From: Conchocele bisecta
Taxonomy: Eukaryota; Mollusca; Bivalvia; Lucinida; Thyasiridae
NCBI GenBank assembly: GCA_029237695.1
Contig: CM055269.1
Span: 27,810,956-27,874,955, forward strand
Direction: 5' to 3'
Length of the DNA stretch: 64,000 nucleotides
Numbering within the stretch: the first letter of the stretch is position 1; each line of letters starts with the position of its first letter. This document shows, piece by piece, positions 21,898 to 34,626 of this stretch. The notes beneath the pieces are model-generated. The model saw only the letters and a program-made list of their open reading frames with translations. It was not told the DNA's origin and ran no database searches. The translations under genes and the position numbers were made by a program.

Positions 21898-24611
21898 CCA
21901 ATGAAAATGCAGCATAATTACCGCCATTTTTTCTTTCAGCCATAGTTGAATATAGTCCGGCAGCCAAAGGCCGAGTTGGGGCTTTACCTTGTTTTGAATA
22001 ACATGTTTTTTTTATTACTGACTTTGCATGTCCAGACCTTCAAGTTTTGAAATCCAACTGATGACAAGCTGTCACCCTTGAGCGTTTTAAGAAATTTGCA
22101 CAAATTCAAGATGGCTGTCAAATAGATATAGTGTGCCATATAGTTGCATTAACATGAGGAAATTCAGCCATTTAAGAGCGTAAACTGGGTGTATTTGACA
22201 TATTGATGAAAATCGGCAACGTTAAAATTCAATTCCCACTGATAGTATTACATTCTAGCAAGTTATTTTTTTCTGCGAAAGGTACATACTTTCCACTAAA
22301 GGGTGGTATGTGCAGGGTTATTTATGTACAACCTTTTAATATCACTTATCATTTTGTAAGCTGCAAGCAATTGATATGTATTCAGATTTTTATTGATTAC
22401 GTAGAGCAAATTATATTTGTATGATGAGATAATGTAATATTTCTATAACATTCTTGTTTTCAATGACAAGAGAAAAGTCAACGTCTGACATTCATGAATT
22501 GTGCAGTTGATTTTATTACATGTACATACAACTAAATATGGAGTGCATGCATATGACACCTTGACATACGTAAATGCTGAACAATGAAATCAAATTTAAT
22601 CACAAATTCAATAATTCTGAGAAAAACACTGAGATAATGTAGAATAAATATTATAGTGTGGACACAACTAATACACATTGGAATGATATATACGACAGTC
22701 ATTCCAGTTGAGCCACTACTAAATCACGGTAACAGTAACTGTTATCGTCATTGTAGACTACAATACACACAGTACACACCAATATATACAACATGACAGC
22801 ATTCAAGGTACCATGCAATGGATATAAGGAATGCAGTAATCACGAAATTGAATATACTAATATGACAATGCTAAACAACGTAACTGTCATCCCTTGCGGC
22901 TAGAGTTTTTGTGCCATCATATCTTCTTCTTTTCTTATAGTCATATCTACAATTATTATTAACTTTCATTTCATGTATACTGTGTATTTCGTTGTAATTA
23001 GTTTGTCATCATCGTATGATATATTATTCGTGTTTTATTGCCTTGTATGTTGATGTCCTTTTGAAGCATGATGGCGAGGTAAGCGGGAGGTTTGCTAAAC
23101 AGTTCAGGTTCAACCATCCAACTGTTCTGTTTTATTCACTGTCCAAGGTGGCATCCTTCTTGTTATGTGTCCGTTGTTACTTTACCTGTAGTTCATTGGG
23201 GGAATAGTTGTTGTTATGCTTGCTCTGCATTTGTTATATTGTTTATGTAGTGCATACACTGTTGCTTTCGTTTTAGGACCGTACACTGCTGATCGTGGAA
23301 TGCATGTTTATGCCGCGTTGAAAGTTCTGCGACCACCGATGTGCGCATGTCATTTGTTTATTAGGAAGTATTTATTGCGTTGGTTTCTTATGGGTTTCAC
23401 ATTTCTACTGTGTTCTCTATTTTAATAATCATGTCCTTATTATGCCATCGTCATTGACATACATTTGTAAACTATTGTTATAAAAGTGTGCTCCCTATGG
23501 AGCTGGACTGAACTTAAAAATTAAATAGCTTAATTATTAAACGATTATGCTATAATTTATTGTTGGCTTGGACTTCTGCTATTGGAACACATGTCTAATT
23601 ACATAACAAGGTTACAGAAGAACACAAGATTGACATAACTATGTGTGTTTTCTTTGAAATAGGTCAACGTGACATTTCATATTTTAATCATTACACATTA
23701 TGATTGTCATTGTCAGGTAATTTATATCTGGCGGCCATCTAAGGCTTCTTCTATTGACACGATAGTCTAATATTGCATTTGAAAGTTACATAAAACGTTC
23801 AATGTGTCCATACACCTGAGATGTGTGTACTAATATTCTTACATTAATCAATAGCCCCAGTAATTATTATGCAATATTCATAAACTTAACGTTGGGGTAA
23901 TGTTGTGTAAATTCTGTTTATTTACAGGGAATGCATTCATATTTCATACATGCAATTTGCGCAGTATAAGGCAACGTGACTTTTTTGTTAAACATTTGGC
24001 GGCCATTTTTGACTTCTGCTATTGGAAGAGTTATTTAATTATGTGTCTAAGTTACTGAAAACGTTCAGTGTATGCCTAAATACAATACATGTATACCAAT
24101 GTACTACGATATGGCGCTAATATACAGTTATATACTTAATTATCAGTCGTTTACATTATTGTACTATATTTATATGTGGCGGCAATCTTGGACTTCCCTT
24201 GTTCAACAACTTGTCTACGAACATATCGAACGTACTGAAAGCGTTTATTGTGTCAATATATCCAATATCAGTATCATGTTTGCTTTGAGTGTGAGAGTAC
24301 TTATATGTAAAATATGTTACATTTGGCGGCCATTTTGAATTTGTTCATGTGACAGTGAATTGAATTTAATATTAAAAATGTTGACCGCTTAAAATTACTT
24401 CAATACCTCACACGGCATACTATAACTGTTTGGCGGCCATTTTGAATTTATGAAAATTTCTCAAAGATGACAGAGTGTCATTAGCCGGATTCTGGATGTG
24501 GATGGCATGGACAAGCAAAATCGCCAATAAAAAAACTATCTTAATCAAAACAAGGTTAAGCTCCCGGCTGTCGGACTAATATGGCAGTAATTATGCTTCA
24601 TTTTCATTGGC
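21898..24611. other. Interior of the composite element, no gene
   Basis: AT-rich sequence without a supported ORF. The phrase TTTGGCGGCCATTTTGAA and variants recur four or more times between about 23728 and 24445 (for example 23729, 23997, 24324, 24430), a low-copy dispersed repeat with ~130-300 base spacing. Confidence 0.5.
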
Positions 24612-24893
24612 TACATATCTCGAGGGAACGAGATGCTATGTCGTGCGAACGACATAGCTAACTCGTGGTAACGAGATGCTCTCTCGTGGGAACGAGATGC
24701 TATGTCGTGGTAACGAGATGATATCTCGTGGGAACAACATAGCTAACTCGTGGTAACAAGATCCTATCTCGTGGAAACGAGATGCTAGGTCGTGGGAACG
24801 AGATGCTATGTCGTGGGAACGACATAGCTAACTCGTGGTAATGAGATGCTATCTCGTGGGAACGAGATGCTATGTCGTGGGAACGACATAGAA
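24612..24893 (-). repeat. MITE family 4 array, right arm
   Basis: Inverted, longer counterpart of 21720-21897, built of ATCTCGTGGGAACGAGATGCTATGTCGTGG-type units. It ends in GACATAGAAACAAAATTGCGCATGTC, which pairs with the sequence at about 21700-21725. Confidence 0.8.
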
Positions 24894-25289
24894 ACAAAAT
24901 TGCGCATGTCCCTTTTAAGCTGCCGTACTTACGACCATTTTAGTCATAAGAAGTTTAGTGAAACGGGCCTCAGAAATAGAGGCTGGTCTAAAGTCAATGT
25001 CAAATTCCGGATGCAAGTATGAGTCACATGGTCGTCGGCGACGCTATCATGGATATCTGCTTATGGTTAGAGAATACTAAATGGTGCGAAATCGCCAAGG
25101 GGGTAAAAAGTAGTACGGTATAAACAAATAGTGCGGGTGTTTTGAGGTCACAGACACCGTTTGCTGGCAATTCCTGAAACCACTCTCTAGATCTGCCCCT
25201 GGGTGGTATTAAAAAAAAGTCCGCAGATAATAACTTGGTAAAGTTGCTACTTGTTTATCAACAAACCGGTCGTCAACGAAACACAAAAC

Positions 25290-26010
25290 AGGTAATCTCA
25301 CAGCCAGCTCGTTATTCAAATTGCCCAGCTCTCTATTCAGATTATACAGAAAACATTGTAATGAATAACGATCTCAGAGCCAGCTCGTTATTCAAACCCA
25401 GCTCTGTATTCAAATGCTGCCGAAATAAATATGAATAACGATCTCATGGCCAGCTCGTTATTCAAATTTCCCAGCACTGTATTCGGCTTATACTAAAGCA
25501 CTTTTCTGAATAACGATTTGAGACCCATCTCGTTATTCAAACTCCCCAGCTCTGTATTCAAATGCTGCCGAAATAAATCTGAATAACGATCTCAGAGCCA
25601 GCTCGTTATTCAATTTTCCCAGCTCTGCATTCAGATTATGCAGAAAACATGGTACTGAATAACGTTCTGAGAGCCAGCTCGTAATTCAAACTCCCCAGCT
25701 CTGTATTCAAATGCTGCCGAAATAAATCTGAATAACGATCTAAGAGCCAGCTCATTTTTCAAACTACCCGGATCTGTATTCAGATGCTGCAGAAATAAAT
25801 CTGAATAACGATCTCAGAGCCAGCTCATTTTTCAAACTACCCGGATCTGTATTCAAATGCTGCAGAAATAAATCTGAATAATGATCTCATGGCCAGCTAG
25901 TTATTCAATTTTCCCAGTTCTGTATTCAGATTATACATAAAACATGGTATGGTACGGAATAACAATCTCAGAGCCAGCTCGTTATTCACCTATAGTTAGG
26001 TGATAACTTC
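25290..26010. repeat. ~72-110 bp tandem repeat (GAATAACGATCTCAGAGCC)
   Basis: About nine units. Each contains GAATAACGATCTCAGAGCCAG, CTCGTTATTCAAA, CCCAGCTCTGTATTCA and, in the longer units, ATGCTGCCGAAATAAAT. GAATAACGA..TCGTTATTC makes each unit partly self-complementary. Confidence 0.85.
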
Positions 26011-27938
26011 CCAGCTCATTATATTTGAAATTTGAATGTTGATCTAAGATATTCGATCTCAGTGCTAACCTCACAAACCTACTATAAGGCCATGCCAATT
26101 TTTTTTTCTGTTAAGCGTCCACCCAGATGTTCAAAACAATCAAAGCCTTGAAAAAAACAAAGGTAACTTTATGTTAAAAACATCCTCAACCCTTTGCAGT
26201 GTGCAATGGGTTGAGGAAGTTTTTGACATAAATTTAAATTGCCGCTAAATAATAAGAAAACACTCTTATTAAACTTATTAAGTGTACATTTATGAATGTA
26301 TTTAAAAAAACAAGTCCCAAATCAATTTGTATCCGAGTTATTAGCTCGGATTAAGTAACTATATGGAAATTCTCAGTCATTGCAGATAATATGCTAATGA
26401 GTTAAGTGGCGGTCGCAGTGTCACTGTTTGCGGGTTTAACTTTAGAAAAACACGCGGTCCTACGCCATAAAAAAGTAGTTCAACGACAGTAAAACAGCGA
26501 GCTATCTTACCGTTTCAGCGTAATACATGTGCTGTTTGCTTTGTTTGTGCTATATGTGTGTTATTGCAAACGTTTTTGTATACTTTATAAACTATTAACT
26601 GTTATGTATTAATATGAGTTTTTTGTTATGTATGTTGATATTTCGCGCAATGATATATTAAGGGGCGGGATTTCCCTGTGACGTTTTTCTTGAATGACCA
26701 ATCAGATTAAATCTTACATTCTGAACGGCTCGATAAAATCCGACATTGGACAACGAAATGATGATGATTTAAAGCAGAAACATTGTTTTTTGACAGTTAC
26801 ATACTGTTTTAATCATCTTGAGCCATCGATATTATTAATAAGTGTCCATGTTACTTAAAAAATCAACTAGTCTATAATGAATTTAGTAAAACAGTTCGCG
26901 CGGAAATCCAAACTTTCCAAAGAGGTGCTAGCATTTTTTTTATAATTACACGTCGTGTGTGTTAGCGACGTGACGTTACACAGCATATACAGTACGATAC
27001 ACTTCACAAAGCGAATGCGAGAAACTGAGTTCGGATCGGCTAGAATTGGACAAGAATTTGGGCACAAGAATATCCAAAATGTTCGGGTGTATTCGGCGCA
27101 TTTTTGTCAATGGTAAGTCCTTGATATTATAAATAATCCGATAGTTCTGCTTGTCAGCTGGTGAGACAATGTAAGCTGGTGTAATCATTATATTGTGTGT
27201 GAACCCCACCCAGAGCTCCAGATAAGCTGCGTATTTGCGTAAATACCTAATTAAAATTGCCAAAAACCCAATTGAAATCAGAAGTAGTGAGTATCAAAAA
27301 TCAATAAGAACAATTGTGGTACCTTTATCATGCTGCAGAAAACAATAAACAGACCACAATATAGCATACTTTTCTTATTTTTCCATGAAAACACATCCAA
27401 GGAGACAATTCTAATGAAATGCCAAGATATGTTTTCATTTCGAAACAAACTATTCAATAAGTGCTGTCTGTTGATGTGTAAACAGTAGTGTGATTTCATT
27501 TTACCCAATTAAAATTTCGAAATACCCAATTGCTTCAGAACTGATGGAGTAACAATACTCAATTACTAATTCCTTAGATGGAGCCCTGCCGGCTACCCAC
27601 AGAATTATAATGTTTGACACCCGTGCTGTCACTGTACTTAAGACGTGCGAGATGGTGTATTTTGATAGACCTCAGACAATAAAAAATTGCAGTTTGTGTG
27701 GAATTTCATGAAAAATGTTTACAGATTTTGCGATATTTTCTGTAAATCATGCCAAACGTTGATGAAATTCTCAGAGCAAATGCAGAATGTCACCATGTTG
27801 TCACCATTCAATGTTATTTATGAAAGATATTGTAAATTTTGTAAACATTTTTCATCAAAGTGCGCACATGTTTGTACATGCAAAATCACATGGCGCATGC
27901 CATATGTCTAAAATTTGTCCTAAATAGTCAATATTTCA
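26011..27938. other. Non-coding stretch
   Basis: No supported gene. It contains a perfect-looking hairpin at 26176-26226 (CATCCTCAACCC..GGGTTGAGGA). The ORFs that can be drawn here are short, AT-biased and lack domain motifs. Confidence 0.5.
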
Positions 27939-28179
27939 GTGACATTTCATAAGAGTACACCTTTTTGTTTTTTATTTCTCCTCAAAAGTGCATGTAAATG
28001 TTGTGACCACTCATCTGAACCGTCTCAGCAAGACTGTTCAGATGGTGTATGCAACATATACTTCCGAGAAGAAATAATACAAATAAGTTATTATATTGTA
28101 ACTAAATGTGCAAAGTTACAATATTCGACAAGTATACATGTATTATTTGTTTTTGATATATATCATGTAAATGTTTCAG

Positions 28180-29440
28180 GAAAGAAGGCAGAGTTGTATG
28201 ACCATCTTAACCCAAACTGGGCACCATCAGCTAATCTGGGCGGACAAAAGCGAGCACCATCTACATCAAGATATGGTCGGCAGCAAGAAAAGAAGAGAAG
28301 GAAGCCAGCTGAATCCACAACTATTGTTGGACCTGATCACACTGAGACGGGTATGGATATGGGTGACAGCGTTGATGAAGACGGCGTTCAGTCACATACT
28401 GATGTTGATGGTCCACTCATGGAGGCTATGTCGCTGGAGCTGCAGGAACTGCGTACAGAGAATGGGGAGCTGAAGGAAAAAGTGGCCCATTTGGAAACTA
28501 AATTCACTGCAAGTTATTTTAAGGGTAGTGACGAGAAGGTGAAACATTTAACAGGATTACCATCATTCACAGTTCTATCTATATTGTTTAATTTTCTGGA
28601 ACATCACCTGCCATCCGGTCTGGTCATGCCCAAATTCAAGATAATGATATTGACATTAGTGAAATTGCGACTAAATTTGTCAAATCTCTTTCTTGCGTAT
28701 TAATTGACACTACTCAATCAACAATATCTAGACTTTTTACACGGACAATTGACTGTATGTACAAGCGGCTAAAGAAACTCATAAGATGGCCAGAGCGCGA
28801 GACATTGAGAAAAACCATGCCAATGGAATTTAGGAAGTACTTCGGCCACAGGTGTGCAGTGATAATTGATTGTTTTGAGGTATTTATTGAGAAACCAAGT
28901 GGTTTGAAAGCCAGAGCAGAAACCTGGTCTTCATACAAACACCACCACACTGTGAACTTTCTAATTAGAATTACTCCTCAGGGCAGTGTGTCCTTCATAT
29001 CGAAAGCATGGAGTGGTCGTGTGAGTGACAAGTTATTACCTGGGGATTTTGTGTTGGCGGAAAGAGGATTTAATGTCAAGGACAGTGTTGGCTCGGTAGC
29101 TGCAGAAGTGAAGATTCCAACATTTACGGAAGATCGTGATCAGCTATCCCCTCTGGACGTGGAATCAACGTGTAAACTTGCCCACTCAAGAATACATGTT
29201 GAACGGGTTAGTGGTTCAGTTCGACAGAAATATACTATCTTGAACAGTTGTCTTCCCATTAATTGTCTCATGAACAAGGATAAGTTTGGTAAGACGGTCA
29301 CTGATAAAAGTGTTACCGTTTCGTGTGGACTAGTAAATGTGTGTGACTCAATTGTTGATTTTAACAGAACCAAATTGATCTACACTGGTCCTTGCACTTC
29401 TTCGTGTCCTTTTCTAAATACTGAAATCTTCTTTTTCTGA
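28180..29440 (+). pseudogene. ISL2EU/IS4EU-type (DDE_Tnp_4) transposase, degenerate
   Basis: Cut-and-paste transposase remnant. An acceptor-like TGTTTCAG ends at 28179, followed by a YDHLNPNWAPS segment that normally closes a THAP-like DNA-binding region, an acidic linker and a helical segment (LQELRTENGELKEKV, likely coiled coil). The DDE domain follows in another frame from 28757: YKRLKKLIRWPERE, IIDCFEVFIEKPSGLKAR (first Asp), YKHHHTVNFLI, GDFVLAERGFN and HVERVSGSVR (final Glu). The second catalytic Asp reads Glu (AERGF rather than ADRGF). About ten residues between GRVSDK and LLPGD seem missing compared with the family. A frameshift lies between 28690 and 28757. Family naming is from memory of motifs. 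Confidence 0.72.
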
Positions 29441-29497
29441 TTCACTTATTTCGCCATCAAACATTTACCTTTCTATTGATTGCAAGGAAATAGTGAT

Positions 29498-29620
29498 TTC
29501 GGTCGGCTGCCAGCATGGTACCGGTAAACAGGTTGTATGTCGGTCGGTATAGTCGACAATAACGACCGACAGCCGACCTGTTTATCTGTACCATGCAGGC
29601 AGCGGACCGAAATCGCTGAA
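29498..29620. repeat. Palindrome (ATTTCGGTCGGCTGCC)
   Basis: Arms GATTTCGGTCGGCTGCCAGC and GCAGGCAGCGGACCGAAATC are inverted. An inner pair (AACAGGT..CGGTCGG / CGACCGACAGCCGACCTGTT) gives a ~120-base foldback just 3' of the transposase remnant. Confidence 0.78.
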
Positions 29621-29992
29621 TTGGTATTCCTGGGCCAGGGGTGTGGAATTTCTTCATCAGATTTGCTGGCACCTTTTGAAATTAAAATCATATACATATC
29701 CCAATTCAAAACAATTTTTAATAGAAGCTAAACATGTATACTTTATCATTTATTCCATTATCATGAATATCACATAAAGCATGTAATAATAAAGTATAAA
29801 TACTCATAGTAAGCATGATATTACTTCCTTTCAATGGTAATATGACCAGTGTAGGCACAGATCAGCCTGCACATTCACATACAGGAGTGTGCTAGCAGAT
29901 TAATATCCAGATTGATCAAACGCCATAAGGCCTTTTTCTGAAGCCACGGTCACATATACTTTTCTATATTTGTGATGCACCTTTAGAGAAAC

Positions 29993-30222
29993 AGTCCACT
30001 TACTTCACTGGTGCTGCACTCCGTACCGATGGAAATATTTCAAGACAATCCACTTGAAAGATACAATAGGCGCCATTAATTGTAAAAACATATTTCAAGA
30101 CGAGTAGTAATTTTATTGATTTTTTAAAACTCATCTAGAAACATTTTATAATGGCGCATATTGTATTTTTCAAGTGGATTGTCTTACATTTTTCACCGGC
30201 GCGGAGTGCAGCACCAGTGTAA
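29993..30222. repeat. Long inverted repeat (TCAAGTGGATTGTCTT)
   Basis: Outer arms (TTCACTGGTGCTGCACTCCG and CGGAGTGCAGCACCAGTGT) and inner arms (AAGACAATCCACTTGAAAGA and TTTCAAGTGGATTGTCTT) pair across an AT-rich centre. Confidence 0.75.
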
Positions 30223-30237
30223 TAATGATAATTAAAA

Positions 30238-30470
30238 TGCGCCATGTGATTTTGTACCTACAAAAATGGGCGTAATTTCATAAAACAATTACAAAATTTA
30301 CGATATTTTCCTGGAATGACACCGAAGGTTGTCGAAATTTTCAGAGCAGATGCAGAATTCTATTCCGCATTTGCTTTGAGAATTTCATCAACTTTCAGCA
30401 TATTTCATGAAATTGCGCACATATTTGTAGGTACAAAATCACATGGTGCGTCTCGATTATACAGACCTGC
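30238..30470. repeat. Palindromic repeat family 6 (GCCATGTGATTTTGTACCT)
   Basis: GCGCCATGTGATTTTGTACCTACAA at the left and TTTGTAGGTACAAAATCACATGGTGC at the right form the arms. The centre has ACGATATTTTC..GTCGAAATTTTCAGAGCA. Related fragments lie at about 34330-34600, 53336-53410, 53800-53870 and 54315-54450. Confidence 0.75.
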
Positions 30471-31874
30471 ATTGGCAATATATACATTGAAGTTCACATA
30501 CAGTACTTGCACACCAAATTAATCACCTTTTTACACGCTTGTTTTTCTGAAATTCTGGCATCTTTCTACAATCTGGGCAATAGGTATATATATAAGATTT
30601 CAGCACCTCGTGTTAATTTATGGCACCCGGTGTTTTTATAAACTTGAATGTATAACGTTTTCAAAAAATCCGGGTGCAATTTTTTTAAACCAAGTTCAAG
30701 GTCATTTCAAGGTCATTGAAATTTATGCTTGACGGAAGTCGAAAATTGCCAATATATGAGCCAATAGATAGGTCATGGTCCTTAACTGGAAATTGGTGTA
30801 AGTTGTTCAAAAACATTTCAGATGGATATATTAAAGAATTTACGTAAACTACACTAATATTCAGTATATTATTATTATATTTTCAAGATGGCCGCCAAAA
30901 ATCGGGTATTTATGAGATTTTGGTTGACTTGCTACATGTTTGTGTAATGCTAAGCGCCTCCACCTATATTCAAAGGTTAATTATTTCAACTGGAATAATA
31001 TTTCAGTTAATATACTCCATTGTCAGAAAACTCAAAATAGCCGCCAAGTTTATGGCAAATCCATAGTAATTTACTAAATATAACTGGTTGGGGAGGAAAT
31101 CAACACTTCTCTCACTTTTCCCTGAGATTATGTAACTACCAAAATGTGGACATATATTGAACCCTGATTTGATCGGCTAATAACATCATACTCTGAAAAA
31201 AGTATATTTAAATAATTAGATATATACCCCCCCCCCCCCCCGGCATACAAAGTATGTCGAGGGGTATATAGTTTTCTTAATTCCGTCCGTCCACGTTAAA
31301 GAGTTTGGGTACCCATTATCTCTGTGACGGAAAGTCGGATGGACCTCAAACTTCATATACTTCCTTATCATCAACCATATTTTCGTTACATACCACACTC
31401 ATGCGGCCTTCATTTCCAAGGTCAAGGTAAAATTACTTAGATATTTGCATCCGTACGATTTGCCTTAAAGTTTTCTGCAACCGTAAGTCAGATTGACTTC
31501 AAACTTCATATACTTCCTTATCATCATCCATATTCTCATTCCATACATGTACCACACCCATGTGGCCTTCATGTCCAAGGTCAAGGTGAAATTACTTTGA
31601 ACAATCATGTTTGTCAAGATAAATATTGTTTTTGCAGCATTGATAATGTATACTGATTCGACGAATATATTGATTTTAAATGGAGTATATATGATTTTTT
31701 GTGTGAAATATTAAAATGGTTGAGCACGTACTGCGAAGGATTTCAGGACTTTCAGTCCTTTGATCATATTACGTCACCAGTAAATAGTGTAAAATAGCAT
31801 ACACAGTGTCTTTGTTTTATTCATAGAACCACTCTCAAAAATGGACGCTTAACAGAGGAAGAACTTTGTATGGA
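30471..31874. other. Non-coding stretch with a C homopolymer and a tandem duplication
   Basis: 31227-31241 is a run of about fifteen C. 31320-31440 and 31475-31600 are two copies of a ~150-base unit (AACTTCATATACTTCCTTATCATC..TCCAAGGTCAAGGT). No supported gene. Confidence 0.6.
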
Positions 31875-32721
31875 CTAAACAATAACCTTTCCGAGCTCAA
31901 ACAGCGCACGTCCTACATTATAGGCGTGTTCTGCAAGGATTAGTACAAACACAAGTCCGACGTTACAGGACAAGCCGTGTCCGCTGTTTGCACTGTATTT
32001 GCTTACAGCGTCTATGTAGTCGTCAACACAAAGTCTGACACCATTATCGAGACCTGTAGCGTCATACTGGGTGCTGTAAAACGAAACATCCACATCAGAC
32101 AGCGCAATCGTCCTCGTGCAGAATGAACGACGTACATACGTCCAGGTTACTGACGCGCCACATTCCAACTATACCCTCTCGACTGTTCCCGCCATATATA
32201 ACACCCTGAGCGGCGCGGTCATCAATATTCAGTACTGTAAGGGCTTTATAAGGTGTATACGATAATTCGCGAATTGCGATATTGTCGGCAGACGTTACTG
32301 TAACCATGGACGCCGTGCCAGGAACTAAAGAGGATACGTTTTGCTTCGCTTTCATTGTCCCAATAAAGGCTTCTGCGTTCGACTGTGCTTTTGTCATGTT
32401 ACTGACAACTAATGGATTGAAGAACATCAAGAGGTACTTCTGTGTAGGTTTCGGCATTTTAGTTGTGTACCAGTGTATTTGGTACGTATTAACGTAGAAT
32501 CCGCTCGGTGAATTGTCTTCCTCCTTGCTGAATATGCTCGATATTAACGTCTGTGCTAGTTGCATTGCCTCCATTTCCGACAAATCAATGCTAACGTCAA
32601 TCGGCCCGACCTTTGTGAGGAACAGAAGACCCGCCGCTCCCATGAAGTTGTTTAGCGTGGCTATACATTTGTCGCCGTTGTAGTGGCTACCCTTAGGACA
32701 TTTCCACGGTCGACATATATT
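31875..32721 (-). CDS. Second visible exon of a host cysteine-containing ectodomain gene
   Basis: The exon starts after an acceptor (TCATTTCAG) at 32722 and continues in phase with the upstream exon's donor. It opens with CRPWKCPKGSHYNGDKC, a Cys-x-x-Gly motif common in metazoan receptor ectodomains just before a juxtamembrane region, then a ~150-residue beta-rich stretch (YVNTYQIHWYTTK, TVTSADNIAIRELSYTP). The frame shifts near 32125 (32095-32643 versus 31875-32168); the second frame continues the apparent homology (VDVSFYS, NGVRLCVDDYI) and ends at a stop at 31875 after a hydrophobic VGLVFVLILAEHAYN. No seven-transmembrane core was found. It may be a truncated adhesion-GPCR-like gene or a pseudogene. 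Confidence 0.5.
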
Positions 32722-32724
32722 CTG

Positions 32725-34626
32725 AAATGAGACACGCCAAGCGATTTTGCATCATCGGACATCTGCGTTATTTCATAAAATAAGTTTACAAAATTGACAA
32801 TATTTTTCATAAATAAAGTAAACAATTGACAACATTTTCAGAGTACATGCGGAATATAATTGAGTGTTGTTTTTTGTTTGGCTAACTTATTGTCTCGGAC
32901 CTCAACCAGACCTGTGTCGACGTAGCAAGCATCGGCACAATCGTAGCCTAGAGTACGGGAACTTCGTGGCTGTAAGAATTTAAACTAAATAAAGAACAAC
33001 AATTTGACATACATTCTAACATGGGTACTTCCTGTGTCTGCAGCAATCAAATTCCATCAATAAAAACTAATTTATCCACTGTCAAACATATGTAAACACT
33101 GAAAACGTCTGCTAGAACAATGTCTGTCAACATCGTCGGCCATCTTGGAAGCTACCCGCAAGTTCGTGACGTCATCGGGCACCTGCTTCATTCAGGAATT
33201 TAGGCCAACCAAAGTGAACTAATTTGTTAACCAACACAAACGAATGTAATATAATTATTTTGAAAGAATTTTTTGTGAATACATTTTTTTCACCATTTCT
33301 TTTGTAATTTATAAACTATTTTTGTAATAACATTTTGAGAATTACTCCTCATTACTGCAGTGAAGGCAGTATAACTTCCCATGCCTACTCACAACTGCTG
33401 TTCCACTATTGTACCACCAAATGGGTCGACTGATTTCATGGGATATTGTCTCTGCCTACTCCATCACACTGTACCCATTTTACAATATTCAGTTGGGGAG
33501 TAGCACCTATACTTGGTCTGCAAATGTAGACATTAAACACACCTAATTTGAGAACCAGAACTATTGACACTGGGGGACAGAAACATATAAAAAGAATACC
33601 ATTGGCCTTAAACCGGAAGTTGCAAGATATATTAACTTTAAGCCCATTAACGGAGATAGTGCCTATGCGCTACATAAAGCGAGTCAATGAGTGTATCTGC
33701 AATTGACGAGCCACCAATACAAATACGCACACTACTGTAATATGCAAATAATAGGTCAAGTTTTTATGCTTTACATGACTGTATATTTACACTCTATACA
33801 GGTGCGTAGAAAAAATAATTTACATGTGCATGTAAAGCACCAAAATGTGTTAATAATGTTTTAACTATAGGCTATGATGTACTTTCCTTGCTGTCATTAT
33901 CTGTATAAGGACTTAGTGCACACATATATATGGCATATTTGTGTCAGTAGCTATCGGTTTATGTGCAGGGTTTTTTTCATAAGATTTCCAGAGACTTTAC
34001 GTGGGGCCTCACACAACAAAGTTATGGGGTGTCGGTGAGATGTGGGCAGAGGGGTGGGTTATGTGGGAGGGTGGGGCACACATGGTGTACACGTCTTATT
34101 AGTTACCAAAACGCCTCGTACATACGATTTACTTCTAGGAATACCAAGTTAGTTTCCTTCAATGTGGCTGTGACTGGAGAAATGAGGCTTATGGGTATTG
34201 CGACCAGTGTAGATCCTGATCGGTATGTCGCCATTCCACCAATGAAACATCCGTCATGACTTTAACAAGCAATATAGATTGTTATCAGGCTACATGGGTG
34301 TGCTATATGATAATGTCTCAGGTCACAGACACATATGAGACATGCGATTTTGAAATTTTATAAATATATTTCATAAAATATCGCACATGTTCTTACATGT
34401 GTGATATTTTATGAAATATATTTATACAATTTACGATATTTTTTCTTAAATGACGTCGACAGAATGATGACAAAATTTTCATAGCAAATGCGGTACTATG
34501 CCATGAAAATTTCGTCATCTTTCGCATTTTCTGTAAATATATTTCATGAGAAATTGCACAAAATGTGCAAAATCGCACGGCGTGTCTCATATTACTGAAT
34601 TTCATACATTAAGTAATTATACATAC
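32725..34626 (-). other. Intron between the two ectodomain exons
   Basis: Bounded by GTATGT (donor, 34626-34621) and TTTCAG (acceptor). It contains a palindromic repeat of family 6 at about 34330-34600 and a family 8 fragment (GTGGCTGTGACTGGAGAAATG) at about 34163-34250 that recurs near 60490. No other gene is seen inside. Confidence 0.55.

Larger units (their letters stand above)
19548..24970. mobile_element. Composite foldback-like element bounded by family 1 MITE ends
   Basis: The left end GCCCGTTTCACTAAACTTCGTAAG (19551) and the right end (CATAAGAAGTTTAGTGAAACGGGCC, ending about 24969) are inverted copies of the MITE family 1 terminus. Inside, GACATGCGCAATT..TTCTATGTCG (about 21700) and its inverted copy (about 24888) are followed by arrays of the family 4 repeat. 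A satellite unit from the left half recurs inverted at about 23868-23960. No transposase ORF is visible. It may be a single large foldback transposon or nested insertions. Confidence 0.5.

Noticed and set aside
25290..26010. Direct repeats with spacers, superficially CRISPR-like
   Set aside because: Units are degenerate, the repeated part fills nearly the whole unit, and no cas-like genes exist; it is a satellite in an animal genome.
27939..28179. Coding sequence upstream of the transposase exon
   Set aside because: Open frame but no transposase similarity seen, and an acceptor-like site at 28179 suggests it is intron.
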